Positions 26,909 to 35,562 of a stretch of 55,414 bases of DNA are shown in pieces. Under the pieces are notes generated by a model. The model was given only the letters and a program-made list of their open reading frames with translations, ran no database searches and was not told where the DNA came from. Position 1 is the first letter of the stretch; each line of letters opens with the position of its first letter. This DNA is from UBA4660 sp034408895 (GTDB lineage Bacteria > Bacteroidota > Bacteroidia > Flavobacteriales_D > Sanyastnellaceae), in the NCBI GenBank assembly GCA_034408895.1, contig JAWXCI010000083.1:1-55414 (forward strand). Reading direction: 5' to 3'. A program made the translations under genes and the position numbers.

Positions 26909-27182
26909 GTTCGAGTCATGTTTCTGTCTTAATTTATAATGATTCTTGATAGGAAATATCAGTTGGGGCATTTTTCAATTGGCGTGGATTGATTTCCTCC
27001 CGGCATCTTCAAAAGGAATTTCATCAGCATGGCCTGATGATTGTTTTTTCCTGCTTGTCAAGACATCATTCCTGAATAAGAAAAACGCAAAACAATAAAG
27101 CCAAAAAGTGAATGTGAAATTGTCGAAGGCATTTTTCAAAAAAACGAAATCCCATAGTTTTGTCACCCTCCAAAAAAACATC

Positions 27183-27653
27183 ATGTCATTGATCAAGCAT
27201 CTTCCTGTTTTTCTTTTTGTTTTTCTCTGTATTTCGGCACAAAGCCAAACCGACACGTTGAAAATGATGTTGGGAAAACTGGGCAGCGGAAGTGCTGCTG
27301 ATTCGGTGCCCTTAACTTCATCGTCCACATGGGGCAAAATCACCATTCATCCTACCAAAAAAATTGATTCGCTTGAAAAAGCTATGCGCAACGGGCAGGT
27401 GCTGGAGGGCTGGCGAATTCATGTTTTTATGGGGACTTACCAAACTGTGATAAGCGAGAGGAAAAAATTCATTGCACTTGGAACAAGTCTTCCTGCATAT
27501 CCCCTGCAAAACGGGCCTGACTATGTTCTTGTCGCTGGTGATTTCAGGACCTTCCTCGAAAGCCAGAAATGGTTGGGCGAAATAAGGAAACATTATCCCG
27601 GGGCATTTGTAATTCAGGGTGAAATTGAACCACCGGAGTTTATGCCAAAATAG
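27183..27653 (+). CDS. small secreted SPOR-like protein
   Basis: The protein is 156 residues from ATG 27183 (MSLIKHLP). A longer frame starts at 27108 but puts 25 residues before the signal peptide. After the signal (1-20, ending SAQSQ) and a short Ser/Ala linker comes one SPOR-like domain from about 85 to 150: GWRIHVFMGTYQ ... YVLVAGDFRTFLESQKWL ... HYPGAFVIQGEIEPP. SPOR domains bind denuded peptidoglycan at division sites; whether this one does is inferred. It faces infB across a 38-base gap with a small hairpin (27662-27687). Confidence 0.75.
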   Translation: MSLIKHLPVFLFVFLCISAQSQTDTLKMMLGKLGSGSAADSVPLTSSSTWGKITIHPTKKIDSLEKAMRNGQVLEGWRIHVFMGTYQTVISERKKFIALGTSLPAYPLQNGPDYVLVAGDFRTFLESQKWLGEIRKHYPGAFVIQGEIEPPEFMPK

Positions 27654-27691
27654 GGTTATCGTCTCATCCTACATGTGCGTGATGAGAGCCA

Positions 27692-30538
27692 TCAGAGCGT
27701 TTGCTTCACTTCCACTTCAACGTAGGATTCTATAATGTCTCCCGCTTGCATGTCGCTAAACTTGTCAATGTTCAATCCGCACTCAAATCCTTTGGCCACT
27801 TCTTTCACATCATCCTTGAAACGCTTGAGCGAACCGAGATGACCGGAGTAAATAACAATACCATCGCGGATAAGACGCATTTTGTTCTGCCGGGTTAGTT
27901 TGCCATCTAGCACGTAGCAACCAGCCACAGTACCCACTTTCGAAATTTTGAAGACCTCGCGTATTTCCACTGTGGCCACTATTTGTTCTTCTATTTTGGC
28001 GGAGAGCATTCCTTCCATAGCTTCCTTCACTTCCTCTATGGCTTTGTAGATAACTGAGTATAGCTTGATCTGAATTTCTTCCTTCTCGGCAAGTTTGCGG
28101 GCGGTGACACTGGGGCGCACCTGGAAGCCAATAAGTATAGCATCGGAGGCGGAGGCCAGCAGTATATCACTTTCAGAAATCTGCCCCACGCCTTTGTGAA
28201 TAATACGCACCTGGATTTTTTCTGTGGAAAGTTTTTGTAGCGAGTCCGTGAGTGCTTCTACCGATCCATCCACGTCACCTTTTACAATGAGGTTAAGTTC
28301 CTTGAATTCGCCTAGTGCAATCCGCCTTCCTATTTCTTCTATGGTAAGATGTTTTTTCACGCGAACACTTTGCTCGCGCTGGAGTTGCTGGCGTTTGTTG
28401 GCAATATTGCGCGCCTCGCGCTCATCTTCCATCACATGAAATTTATCTCCGGCATTTGGCGCGCCTTCGAACCCCAGCAGCGAAACAGGAATAGATGGTC
28501 CAGCTTCTTCCACTTTGATGCCGCGCTCGTTGAACATGGCTTTTACACGCCCGCTGTACATGCCGGCCAGAATGGGGTCGCCCACGCGAAGAGTCCCCCC
28601 CTGCACAAGAACGGTGGTAATAAATCCACGGCCTTTATCCAGTGCCGATTCTATTACCGTTCCCCCGGCACGTTTATCTGGATTTGCCTTGAGTTCGAGA
28701 AGGTCTGCCTGAAGCAAAACTTTTTCCAGCAACACGTCCACGTTCACTCCTTGTTTAGCAGAAATATCCTGGCTTTGGAAAGTGCCGCCCCACTCCTCTA
28801 CCAAAATATTCATTTGAGCAAGTTGCTCGCGTATGCGGTTAGAGTCGGCATCGGGTTTATCTATTTTGTTGATGGCGAAAATCATGGGAACATTGGCGGC
28901 CTGCGCATGACTAATGGCCTCCCTGGTTTGAGGCATCACGCTGTCATCGGCAGCTACCACAATTATGGCAGCGTCAGTTACTTGTGCACCACGGGCACGC
29001 ATGGCAGTAAAAGCTTCGTGACCGGGTGTATCGAGGAAAGTTATTTTTCTTTCGTTGGCAAGTTGCACATTGTATGCTCCAATGTGCTGGGTTATTCCCC
29101 CAGCCTCTCCAGCCACCACACTGGCATTTCGCACAAAGTCCAGCAAGGAGGTTTTTCCGTGGTCCACATGCCCCATCACAGTAATTACTGGTGGGCGTGG
29201 CTTCATGTCCTCGGGGCGGTCGGGTTCCTCATTGAAACTTTCCACCCCTTCGCTGGTCACAAATTCTATCTGGTAACCAAATTCGCCCGCTATAACCGAA
29301 AGGGTTTCGGCATCGAGGCGCTGGTTGATGGAGGCAAAAATTCCCAAAGCCATGCATGCCTGAATAATTTCTACCGGCTGGCGATCCATCATATTGGCCA
29401 ATTCCGAAACGGAAACAAACTCGGTGAGCTTGAGCACGGCACTTTCCTCCTGCTGGCGGAGGTATTCTTTTTCGCTTCGTTGGGCCACAGCCTCTCGCTT
29501 GGCCTTGCGAAATTTTGATGATTTCGATTTGCCGTGACCGCCAAGCCGGGCAAGAGTATCGCGCACATCCCGTTGAATTTGAGCTTCACTTGCTCCCGGC
29601 TTTTGTAAGGGTGTGATGGGCGCCACACGCTTTTGGGTGCGTTCAATTTCCTGCTGTTTCTGGATATCCACTTTGGCAACGCGCTTGCGTTTGCGTTTGT
29701 GTTTATCATCAGCCGAACCCGGTTTAGGTGCCTCGCTTTTCCTGGCTTCCGGGGCAGCGGGTAATTCTATTTTGCCCATCACCTTGGTACCGGCAAGGCG
29801 TTCCACTTTTACCCGGATGAGCTCTGGCTCCAATTTCGCGGTCGGTTTTGGTTCAGGTACAACCTCGGCTAAAGGCTTAAGTTCAACAACACTTTCCGCT
29901 GCTGTCTCTGTTTTCTTCTTTCTGCCTGCGGTTTTGGGTTTGGCTTCTTCCAAGTCAATCTTGCCCACCACTTTCACATCGCGAGTAGTTGCCTTTGCTT
30001 TCTTTTTAGCAACACTTTCTTCGACAGGCGCTACTGTAATTTCTTGTTCAATGGCTTTTTTTGAGGTGGATTTCCGCGCTGGTTTTTCATCGTCAGCAGG
30101 CTGGGCTTTTTCAGCAGCAGTTTTGCTTTTGGGTTTTATCTCTGCAACCGGTTCAACTAAGGCAGGCGCAACTGCCTGTGAGGGTTCAACCTTTGGCGCT
30201 GGTGCTGTTTTAACCTCAATCCTGCGCTTGAACCGGGAGTAATCTATTTCCGGCTCAACCTCCTTATCGTCCTCATCTTTTTTCTTTTTCGCCTCGGCTA
30301 TGGTAATGGTTTCCCTCAGCTCGCGTGTGCGCACATTGTGGGCATGAGCTGCTTCCATTGCTTTTTTGTCGGTGGAAAATTCCGCCTGCAACATGTCGAA
30401 CACATGCGCTTCAATTTTAGCGTTGGGATTATTGTCTATAGCGATACCCTTTTTTGCAAGAAATTCCACTACGGTGTCCTTGCTTACGTTGAATGCGTAG
30501 GCCGCTTTTCCTAACCGGGTTGCTTTTGATTCACTCAT
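27692..30538 (-). CDS. infB: translation initiation factor IF-2
   Basis: The product has about 948 residues from ATG 30538 (MSESKATRL); five codons further up is another in-frame Met. A long N-terminal region, rich in Lys, Ala, Pro and Glu (about residues 55-330), precedes the GTPase: GHVDHGKTS (G1), DTPGHEAF (G3), NKID (G4) and DISAKQG (G5), then domains II to IV. An IF2_N-like sequence (RLGKAAYAFNVSKDTVVEFLAKKG) lies at the start. It delivers initiator tRNA to the 30S subunit. It is the last gene of the rimP-nusA-infB operon, 114 bases after nusA. Confidence 0.98.
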   Translation of the reverse strand: MSESKATRLGKAAYAFNVSKDTVVEFLAKKGIAIDNNPNAKIEAHVFDMLQAEFSTDKKAMEAAHAHNVRTRELRETITIAEAKKKKDEDDKEVEPEIDYSRFKRRIEVKTAPAPKVEPSQAVAPALVEPVAEIKPKSKTAAEKAQPADDEKPARKSTSKKAIEQEITVAPVEESVAKKKAKATTRDVKVVGKIDLEEAKPKTAGRKKKTETAAESVVELKPLAEVVPEPKPTAKLEPELIRVKVERLAGTKVMGKIELPAAPEARKSEAPKPGSADDKHKRKRKRVAKVDIQKQQEIERTQKRVAPITPLQKPGASEAQIQRDVRDTLARLGGHGKSKSSKFRKAKREAVAQRSEKEYLRQQEESAVLKLTEFVSVSELANMMDRQPVEIIQACMALGIFASINQRLDAETLSVIAGEFGYQIEFVTSEGVESFNEEPDRPEDMKPRPPVITVMGHVDHGKTSLLDFVRNASVVAGEAGGITQHIGAYNVQLANERKITFLDTPGHEAFTAMRARGAQVTDAAIIVVAADDSVMPQTREAISHAQAANVPMIFAINKIDKPDADSNRIREQLAQMNILVEEWGGTFQSQDISAKQGVNVDVLLEKVLLQADLLELKANPDKRAGGTVIESALDKGRGFITTVLVQGGTLRVGDPILAGMYSGRVKAMFNERGIKVEEAGPSIPVSLLGFEGAPNAGDKFHVMEDEREARNIANKRQQLQREQSVRVKKHLTIEEIGRRIALGEFKELNLIVKGDVDGSVEALTDSLQKLSTEKIQVRIIHKGVGQISESDILLASASDAILIGFQVRPSVTARKLAEKEEIQIKLYSVIYKAIEEVKEAMEGMLSAKIEEQIVATVEIREVFKISKVGTVAGCYVLDGKLTRQNKMRLIRDGIVIYSGHLGSLKRFKDDVKEVAKGFECGLNIDKFSDMQAGDIIESYVEVEVKQTL

Positions 30539-30652
30539 ATATTGTTCGGGCAAATGTCAGTAATCGCCCGCTTTGCATAACGTCTTTATTCTCCTTCAAC
30601 CAGAGCGATTCACCAATAATATGGTGTGGCCTGATATCCGATTCTTGTCTGT

Positions 30653-31903
30653 TTATTCCAATTCGGATTTGATAATGCGAATTACTTCGTCCACTGTTTC
30701 CTCTTCAAGGTCGGTTCTTCGCACCAGTTCGTCTTTGGGTATTTCGAGCACTGAACGGGCGGTATCGCAACCTATTCCTTTCAGTTCATCAATAATCCAG
30801 TTGTCAATTTCATCAGAAAATTCTTCCAGATCCACATCATCAATATCGGTTTCGGTTTCGCGGTAAACATCAATATCGAAACCGGTGAGACGGCCTGCAA
30901 GTTTTATGTTGTTTCCTCCTTTCCCAATAGCGAGCGACACCTGGTCTGGTTTGAGGAATACATCGGCCTTGTGGTTTTCTCGGTCAAGATTAATGGACGA
31001 AATTTTTGCAGGTGCCAGTGCGCGGGTAATGAGCAATTGGTCGTTGGAGGTGTAATTGATCACGTCAATGTTTTCGTTTTTCAACTCGCGCACTATGGAA
31101 TGGATACGCGATCCTTTCATGCCCACACATGCTCCCACGGGGTCAATGCGATCATCGTAACTCTCCACCGCCACCTTGGCACGTTCGCCAGGTTCGCGTA
31201 CAATTTTCTTGATAGTGATAAGGCCGTCAAAAACCTCAGGAACTTCCTGCTCGAAAAGTTTTTCCAAAAATTCGGGGGCGGTGCGGGAGAGGATAATGGC
31301 TGGAGTGTTGTTGCGCATATCCACCTTGTAAACCACCGCGCGCACTGTGTCTCCCTTTTTGTAAAAGTCTTGTGGTATCTGCTGTTCCTTGGGCAACACA
31401 AGCTCGTTATCCTCGTCATCAAGCACCAGCATTTCCTTTTTCCACACCTGGTAAACTTCACCGGTGATTATCTCCCCGATGCGTTCACGATACTTCTGGT
31501 AGATATGGTCTTTCTCCATATCCTGAATGCGCGAGGCGAGGTTTTGGCGCATGGCCAATACGTTTCTGCGGCCGAAATCCTCGATGCGGATTTCATCAGT
31601 TATCTCTTCCCCGATTTCGGTATCGTCAGCAATTTTGAGCGCTGCGGTAAGGCCTATTTGTTTGTTCTCATCGAAGTCGAAACTATCCTCGGCAAACTCA
31701 TCGTCCACCACCGTGCGGTTGCGCCATATTTCAAGGTCGCCACGCTCGGCATTGATTACGATGTCGAAGTTTTCATCCGAAATAAAACGTTTGATGATGA
31801 GGGCGCGGAAGGTTTCTTCCAGAATGCCGGTCATGGCCTCGCGGTCAATGTTCTTGATTTCCTTGAATTCGCCAAATGCGTCTAAGAGATTGATGCCTTT
31901 CAT
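30653..31903 (-). CDS. nusA: transcription termination/antitermination factor NusA
   Basis: The 416-residue protein has the N-terminal RNA-polymerase-binding region (1-130), an S1 domain (about 130-200, GEIITGEVYQVWKKEMLVLD near 140) and two KH domains, with the motifs GACVGMKGSRI and LAIGKGGNNIKLAGRL. A C-terminal helix-hairpin-helix-like segment follows (ELKGIGCDTARSVLE). It binds RNA polymerase and controls pausing and termination. It sits between rimP and infB, as in most bacteria, with a gap of 66 bases after rimP. Confidence 0.98.
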   Translation of the reverse strand: MKGINLLDAFGEFKEIKNIDREAMTGILEETFRALIIKRFISDENFDIVINAERGDLEIWRNRTVVDDEFAEDSFDFDENKQIGLTAALKIADDTEIGEEITDEIRIEDFGRRNVLAMRQNLASRIQDMEKDHIYQKYRERIGEIITGEVYQVWKKEMLVLDDEDNELVLPKEQQIPQDFYKKGDTVRAVVYKVDMRNNTPAIILSRTAPEFLEKLFEQEVPEVFDGLITIKKIVREPGERAKVAVESYDDRIDPVGACVGMKGSRIHSIVRELKNENIDVINYTSNDQLLITRALAPAKISSINLDRENHKADVFLKPDQVSLAIGKGGNNIKLAGRLTGFDIDVYRETETDIDDVDLEEFSDEIDNWIIDELKGIGCDTARSVLEIPKDELVRRTDLEEETVDEVIRIIKSELE

Positions 31904-31969
31904 GGTTGATTATTTTTGAATATGGAGGTGTTGGATGCTGTTTGTGTTGTGGAATCCATCACTTCTTTG

Positions 31970-32437
31970 TCACTTAAAACTGATTACAATTTTTGCTTCT
32001 TTTATTTCTGTGTAGGGAAAAACATTGTCGCGTTCAACCCATTGTTTGTTTTTTTTTCCCGGCACCACTTCTTTCAATTTGGTACTGATGGTGATATGCT
32101 GTGCGGCAGCGCTTTTCAGTTCTCCCTCTGTTTTTTTTCCATCGCTCGTTTTAATGGTGACGTTGCGGCCAATGTTTTTAGTGTATTGGCGCTGCACCTT
32201 CAGTGGTTCATCGAGGCCGGGGCTGCCAACCGTGAGCGAATAGTCTTCCACTTCGCGGTCGAACGATTTTTCGATGTGGCGATGCAACGAGCGGCAGCGT
32301 TCTATCGGCAGGCCTTCATCGGCATCTATTTCTACCTCAATGCGGTTGCCGGGGTGCACTTTAACTTCCACCATGAACATGTCGGTTCCGGTAATATGTT
32401 CTTCAATGGAGGCTGCTACCTGAGCTGCGGTTATCAT
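31970..32437 (-). CDS. rimP: ribosome maturation factor RimP
   Basis: The product has about 155 residues from ATG 32437 (MITAAQV); an in-frame Met five codons upstream (32452) cannot be excluded. Motifs: VEVKVHPGNRIEVEIDADEG near 23, CRSLHRHIEKSFD near 50 and YSLTVGSPGLDEPL near 67, typical of the RimP N-terminal domain, followed by the C-terminal SH3-like domain. It helps to assemble the 30S subunit. It heads the operon rimP-nusA-infB. Confidence 0.95.
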   Translation of the reverse strand: MITAAQVAASIEEHITGTDMFMVEVKVHPGNRIEVEIDADEGLPIERCRSLHRHIEKSFDREVEDYSLTVGSPGLDEPLKVQRQYTKNIGRNVTIKTSDGKKTEGELKSAAAQHITISTKLKEVVPGKKNKQWVERDNVFPYTEIKEAKIVISFK

Positions 32438-32520
32438 CGGGTTTTGTCGCAAGTCGTTGCTCCGGGGCTAATGGAAATGCTAATAGTGGGGTGGGGTTGC
32501 CTGAGTTCACATCAAAGAAA

Positions 32521-32540
32521 AGAGGGGCTTTCGACCCCTC
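32521..32540 (-). terminator. terminator-like hairpin between the receptor gene and rimP
   Basis: On the minus strand AGAGGGG and CCCCTCT pair around a seven-base loop (bases 32521-32540) and are followed by TTTCTTT, the form of an intrinsic terminator. It lies 222 bases after the stop of the receptor gene and 84 bases before the rimP start. It either ends the receptor transcript or sits in the rimP leader as an attenuator; see the candidate promoter at 32577-32608. The remaining bases of the 324-base gap 32438-32761 hold no gene. Confidence 0.65.
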
Positions 32541-32576
32541 TTTCACTATTGTTTTCCATTCTGCCAAAAAGCGGGG

Positions 32577-32608
32577 CGAAGATATGCGTGTGTGCCTTGT
32601 GTGAACAA
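32577..32608 (-). promoter_or_regulatory. candidate promoter of rimP-nusA-infB
   Basis: On the minus strand TTG (32608-32606) and TATCTTCG (32584-32577) are separated by 21 bases. This matches the phylum consensus TTG ... TAnnTTTG with one mismatch in the -7 element. If used, it lies upstream of the hairpin at 32521-32540. Weak evidence on sequence alone. Confidence 0.4.
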
Positions 32609-32761
32609 TTTTTTTTGACCGGACGAGGCAGAATGCACACTTCACAATAGAGGCAACTGTGGCTCATTGAATAGCGACTGACGTTCCTGCACATTGTGGC
32701 GAACAAAAATGTTTGAAAGGAATTCTAAAATCGCAGAAGAAAAATGCTCACGATGCAGCAA

Positions 32762-35119
32762 TCAAAACTCTACCCGATAGGCCAGTATTGGCAACAGCGG
32801 CAGCATGTACCATGTATGCACTTCGTTGCGTTTCGCATCAAAGTATTCTCCACCCACGTTCTTGCGGTTCGTTGCGTTCTGCAAGTCGAGTGACAGCGTT
32901 GTGGTGGCCTTTGCAAAATTTCGTTTCAGGCTTATGCGCAAATCTGTTCGCAGGTAATAAGGCAGTTGGTTAGTATATGCAAGCTGTGAAAATTCCACCT
33001 CTTCGTTTTGTGCGATGGATGCTTCGAGATCAATGGGCGTGGTGCGCAAACCGCCTGAATAAAGAAGTCGTGCATTCACTCCAAGCACTTTGTTTCTTTC
33101 CGGTTTGCCCACGTTCCATTCTTTACCTCCGGTGAATGACACTGCGTAGTTTCCATTAAAACGCGTATTGCGCCAAACGTTTTCCAGTGTCTTGTATTGC
33201 GATTCGTAGAGCGATGTGCTCAAAAGGAAATACATGTTGTTGTGCGTGAATTGTTCGAGGGTGAATTCGACACCGTAGTTATATCCTTTGCCATTGTTCA
33301 CCAGCGGCTCGGTGATGTAACTGTATTCGTTGTTGATTGCTGAAAGTGTTCCATCAGAAGTGTTTTCTACCGCGATGTTGAACAGTTGCTGGTAATACGT
33401 TTCCACTTTCACATACATGTGTTTGGTGAGCGAACGGTCGTAGGCGAGCACGATGTGGTGTGCTTTGTTCAACCCCACATTTTCGTTTGGAAGAGAAAAT
33501 GTACCGTCTGCATTTTCGACCTGCGCCACATACACACCTATGGGTTGCATCTGGCTGTGAAGTCCATAACCGATACTCACATTTTGTTTTTCATCCAATG
33601 CGTATTTCAATGCAGCGCGTGGCTCGATGCTGCGCGTGTGGTTCGAAAGCAACTCGAGGTAATGCGCCCCAAGGTTGAATGTGAGTTGCTCGGTAACCCT
33701 GTACTTCCATTGTGCGAAGGCTTGCAATGTCCAAACATCACCAACGGCATTGAGTGGCTCAAACAATTCCCCGGTATTCAAATCGGTGTAACGTTTCACC
33801 AAATTGAAATCATAACGATTCACATAAGCACCTGCGCGTAGAGAATGTTTTGCGTTGAACTTGTGGTTGACAATCGTGCTCAAGTTTATTTTCCCATTGC
33901 GGTATGATTCGAAGTAGGCTTCCTGCGGTTCGTAATTGTTCGTGAGTGTGTCCACATGAAAACCATTTTCATATCCGGAATACACCAGCGAAGTTTGGAG
34001 ATAGGTTTTGTCGCTGAGCGAAATCACATGTTTCATTCCGCTCATGGCGGTGTTGGTGAAAAACACCTGATCCCAACTCTGCCAGGATTCTTCCCACTGC
34101 AATGAATCACGCTCCGCATCGAGCGATTGTTTGCTGAGTCCACCAAAACCGAAGATAGAAAACGTGCCCGCTTTTTTCGTTGGCAGATAAATGTTGTAAG
34201 ACAAATCCTGGAAATCTGTTCGGCCCTGGATAATGTTTAGTCCGGCCATCTGCAACAATGTGAGTGTTGAAAGCCGGTAGTTGAATAAGAAGGATCCTTC
34301 ATAACCCTTTGCAAATGGTCCTTCGGCTGCAATGTCGAGTCCAAGTATTCCAGCCTGTAAAGTGTACTCGCGTTTTTCATTGTTGCCTTTGCGCAATTTC
34401 AGGTCGAACACTCCTGCAAGTGCATTTCCGTACTCGGCTGAAAAGGCCCCGGTCATGAAATCTGAATTCGCGAGCAATTGCGAACTGATGATGGAAATTC
34501 CTCCGCCACTCTCTGCTGCCTCTGCAAAGTGATTGGGATTTGGGATGTCCACACCTTCCATACGCCACAACAATCCGTAAGGTGAATTGCCGCGGATGGA
34601 AATGTTGTTGCCACCATCATCGGTCCCCACTACACCGGCAAACGAAGTGGCTGTGCGCCCGGGGTCGTTGAAGGCCGCAGCAAACTTCTGTGTTTCCTCC
34701 ACGCTGAAGGTGCGCGTACTCACTAAGGTCATATTGTTCAGTGCTTCTTTCTTGTCCCTTTGCGCAACGACTTCAACGGCCTGGATTTCACGCAGGTCTT
34801 CCTCCATGTTTATGGTGAGGACGAGTTCTTTTCCTGAGTTTACAATGACATTGGAAAGAACCTGCTCCTTGTAACCTAAATATGTGATGACTAAGGTTTG
34901 CCTTCCTACCGGAACATTCGGCAATTTGAAATTGCCATCCATATCAGTAGCGGCACCGATGGCTGGGTCGGTATTTAATAAGATGACCACAGCACCGGGA
35001 AGGGTCTGGTTGCTCACTTTGTCGAACACCGTTCCGCGAATGGTTTGGGTGATGGTTTGGGCGTGAGTTGAAATTGATAATGCGATGAACGCTGCAAGGA
35101 AAGGGATTCTGGGGAACAT
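32762..35119 (-). CDS. TonB-dependent-receptor-like outer-membrane protein with carboxypeptidase-regulatory-like domain
   Basis: The 785-residue protein has a signal peptide (1-20), then a CarboxypepD_reg-like domain (about 25-115: IRGTVFDKVSNQTLPGAVVIL ... TDMDGNFKLPNVPVG), a plug-like domain (about 130-240, with ISIRGNSPYGLLWRMEGVDI) and a long beta barrel ending in the aromatic residue Phe. It is probably an outer-membrane transporter or sensor; the substrate cannot be told. An ECF-type promoter (35144-35170) lies 24 bases before its start, and the motif is shared with the sigma factor operon and the GIN lipoprotein gene. No SusD-like partner lies beside it. Confidence 0.88.
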   Translation of the reverse strand: MFPRIPFLAAFIALSISTHAQTITQTIRGTVFDKVSNQTLPGAVVILLNTDPAIGAATDMDGNFKLPNVPVGRQTLVITYLGYKEQVLSNVIVNSGKELVLTINMEEDLREIQAVEVVAQRDKKEALNNMTLVSTRTFSVEETQKFAAAFNDPGRTATSFAGVVGTDDGGNNISIRGNSPYGLLWRMEGVDIPNPNHFAEAAESGGGISIISSQLLANSDFMTGAFSAEYGNALAGVFDLKLRKGNNEKREYTLQAGILGLDIAAEGPFAKGYEGSFLFNYRLSTLTLLQMAGLNIIQGRTDFQDLSYNIYLPTKKAGTFSIFGFGGLSKQSLDAERDSLQWEESWQSWDQVFFTNTAMSGMKHVISLSDKTYLQTSLVYSGYENGFHVDTLTNNYEPQEAYFESYRNGKINLSTIVNHKFNAKHSLRAGAYVNRYDFNLVKRYTDLNTGELFEPLNAVGDVWTLQAFAQWKYRVTEQLTFNLGAHYLELLSNHTRSIEPRAALKYALDEKQNVSIGYGLHSQMQPIGVYVAQVENADGTFSLPNENVGLNKAHHIVLAYDRSLTKHMYVKVETYYQQLFNIAVENTSDGTLSAINNEYSYITEPLVNNGKGYNYGVEFTLEQFTHNNMYFLLSTSLYESQYKTLENVWRNTRFNGNYAVSFTGGKEWNVGKPERNKVLGVNARLLYSGGLRTTPIDLEASIAQNEEVEFSQLAYTNQLPYYLRTDLRISLKRNFAKATTTLSLDLQNATNRKNVGGEYFDAKRNEVHTWYMLPLLPILAYRVEF

Positions 35120-35143
35120 AAATTTTGGGTTGTTTGAGAGAAG

Positions 35144-35170
35144 GACAACCGAGAGAAGGAATACCCCTAT
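35144..35170 (-). promoter_or_regulatory. putative ECF-sigma promoter, copy 1 (receptor gene)
   Basis: On the minus strand ATAGGGGTAT (35170-35161) and TTGTC (35148-35144) are 12 bases apart, and the start codon follows 24 bases later. The same elements with the same spacing precede the GIN lipoprotein gene and the sigma-factor gene. Confidence 0.7.
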
Positions 35171-35171
35171 G

Positions 35172-35255
35172 CTACCTATTCACCCAGAGCACAGGGCGTT
35201 TGTCGCCACGAAAGAAAAGCGAAAGGAAATCAGTATCGAGAAGTGCCGGTTTCAT
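35172..35255 (-). pseudogene. truncated PIN-domain (VapC-like) toxin relic
   Basis: Translation from ATG 35255 gives 27 residues (MKPALLDTDFLSLFFRGDKR, then PVLWVNR) and a TAG. The first 18 match the start of VapC-type PIN ribonucleases, including the first conserved Asp (LLDTD). Everything after residue 27, with the other acidic active-site residues, is missing. The ATG shares a base with the stop of a preceding frame (TGATG), as in vapBC operons. The stop lies one base from the ATAGGGGTAT of the receptor promoter. Confidence 0.65.
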
Positions 35256-35395
35256 CACTCATGTGAGCGATTGAACATATCAGATCTTGTCTTGTGAACA
35301 GAGTCCATAAACTCTTTGAATTCAGATGAAGACCAATCTTCGATCATTCCAGCGAACGATAAAATTCTGTTGACTGGTGCGAGTATTCTTTCGAC
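35255..35395 (-). pseudogene. fragment of the VapB-like antitoxin partner
   Basis: The frame ending in the TGA that overlaps the toxin start reads PVNRILSFAGMIEDWSSSEF, then KEFMDSVHKTRSDMFNRSHE. An ILSFAG ... SSSEFKEFM ... TRSDMF pattern is typical of the C-terminal half of VapB-like antitoxins. A TAA at 35398-35396 cuts the frame upstream, and no N-terminal DNA-binding half is seen in that frame. The rest of the gap, 35399-35562, holds nothing I recognise, although a different frame is open from 35489. Confidence 0.5.
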
Positions 35396-35562
35396 TTACC
35401 CCCAAAGGACTGTATTTATTGATGCAGTTCTGAATACTTTTCAGAGGAACATTTTTTACTTCACGGATGATATCGTTGATTCGAAGCATGATAGTGCGCA
35501 AATAGGAAAGAGAGGTGATTGAGTGTGTTGTTAGTTGAAATCAACCGGCACACCGGGTCAGA

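Noticed and set aside
27662..27687. TCTCATC/GATGAGA inverted repeat between the SPOR-like gene and infB
   Set aside because: Seven base pairs with a 12-base loop and no T-run on either strand; too weak to call a terminator.
28349..29518. 389-codon frame antisense to infB
   Set aside because: It lies wholly inside infB, whose GTPase motifs are certain. It has no family character and comes from codon bias on the other strand.
30971..31885. 304-codon frame antisense to nusA
   Set aside because: It lies wholly inside nusA; it is a shadow of the KH and S1 domain codons, with no motif of its own.
35316..35522. 68-codon plus-strand frame in the gap upstream of the receptor gene
   Set aside because: It starts with TTG, has no recognisable family and lies opposite the VapBC-like fragments, which are better supported.
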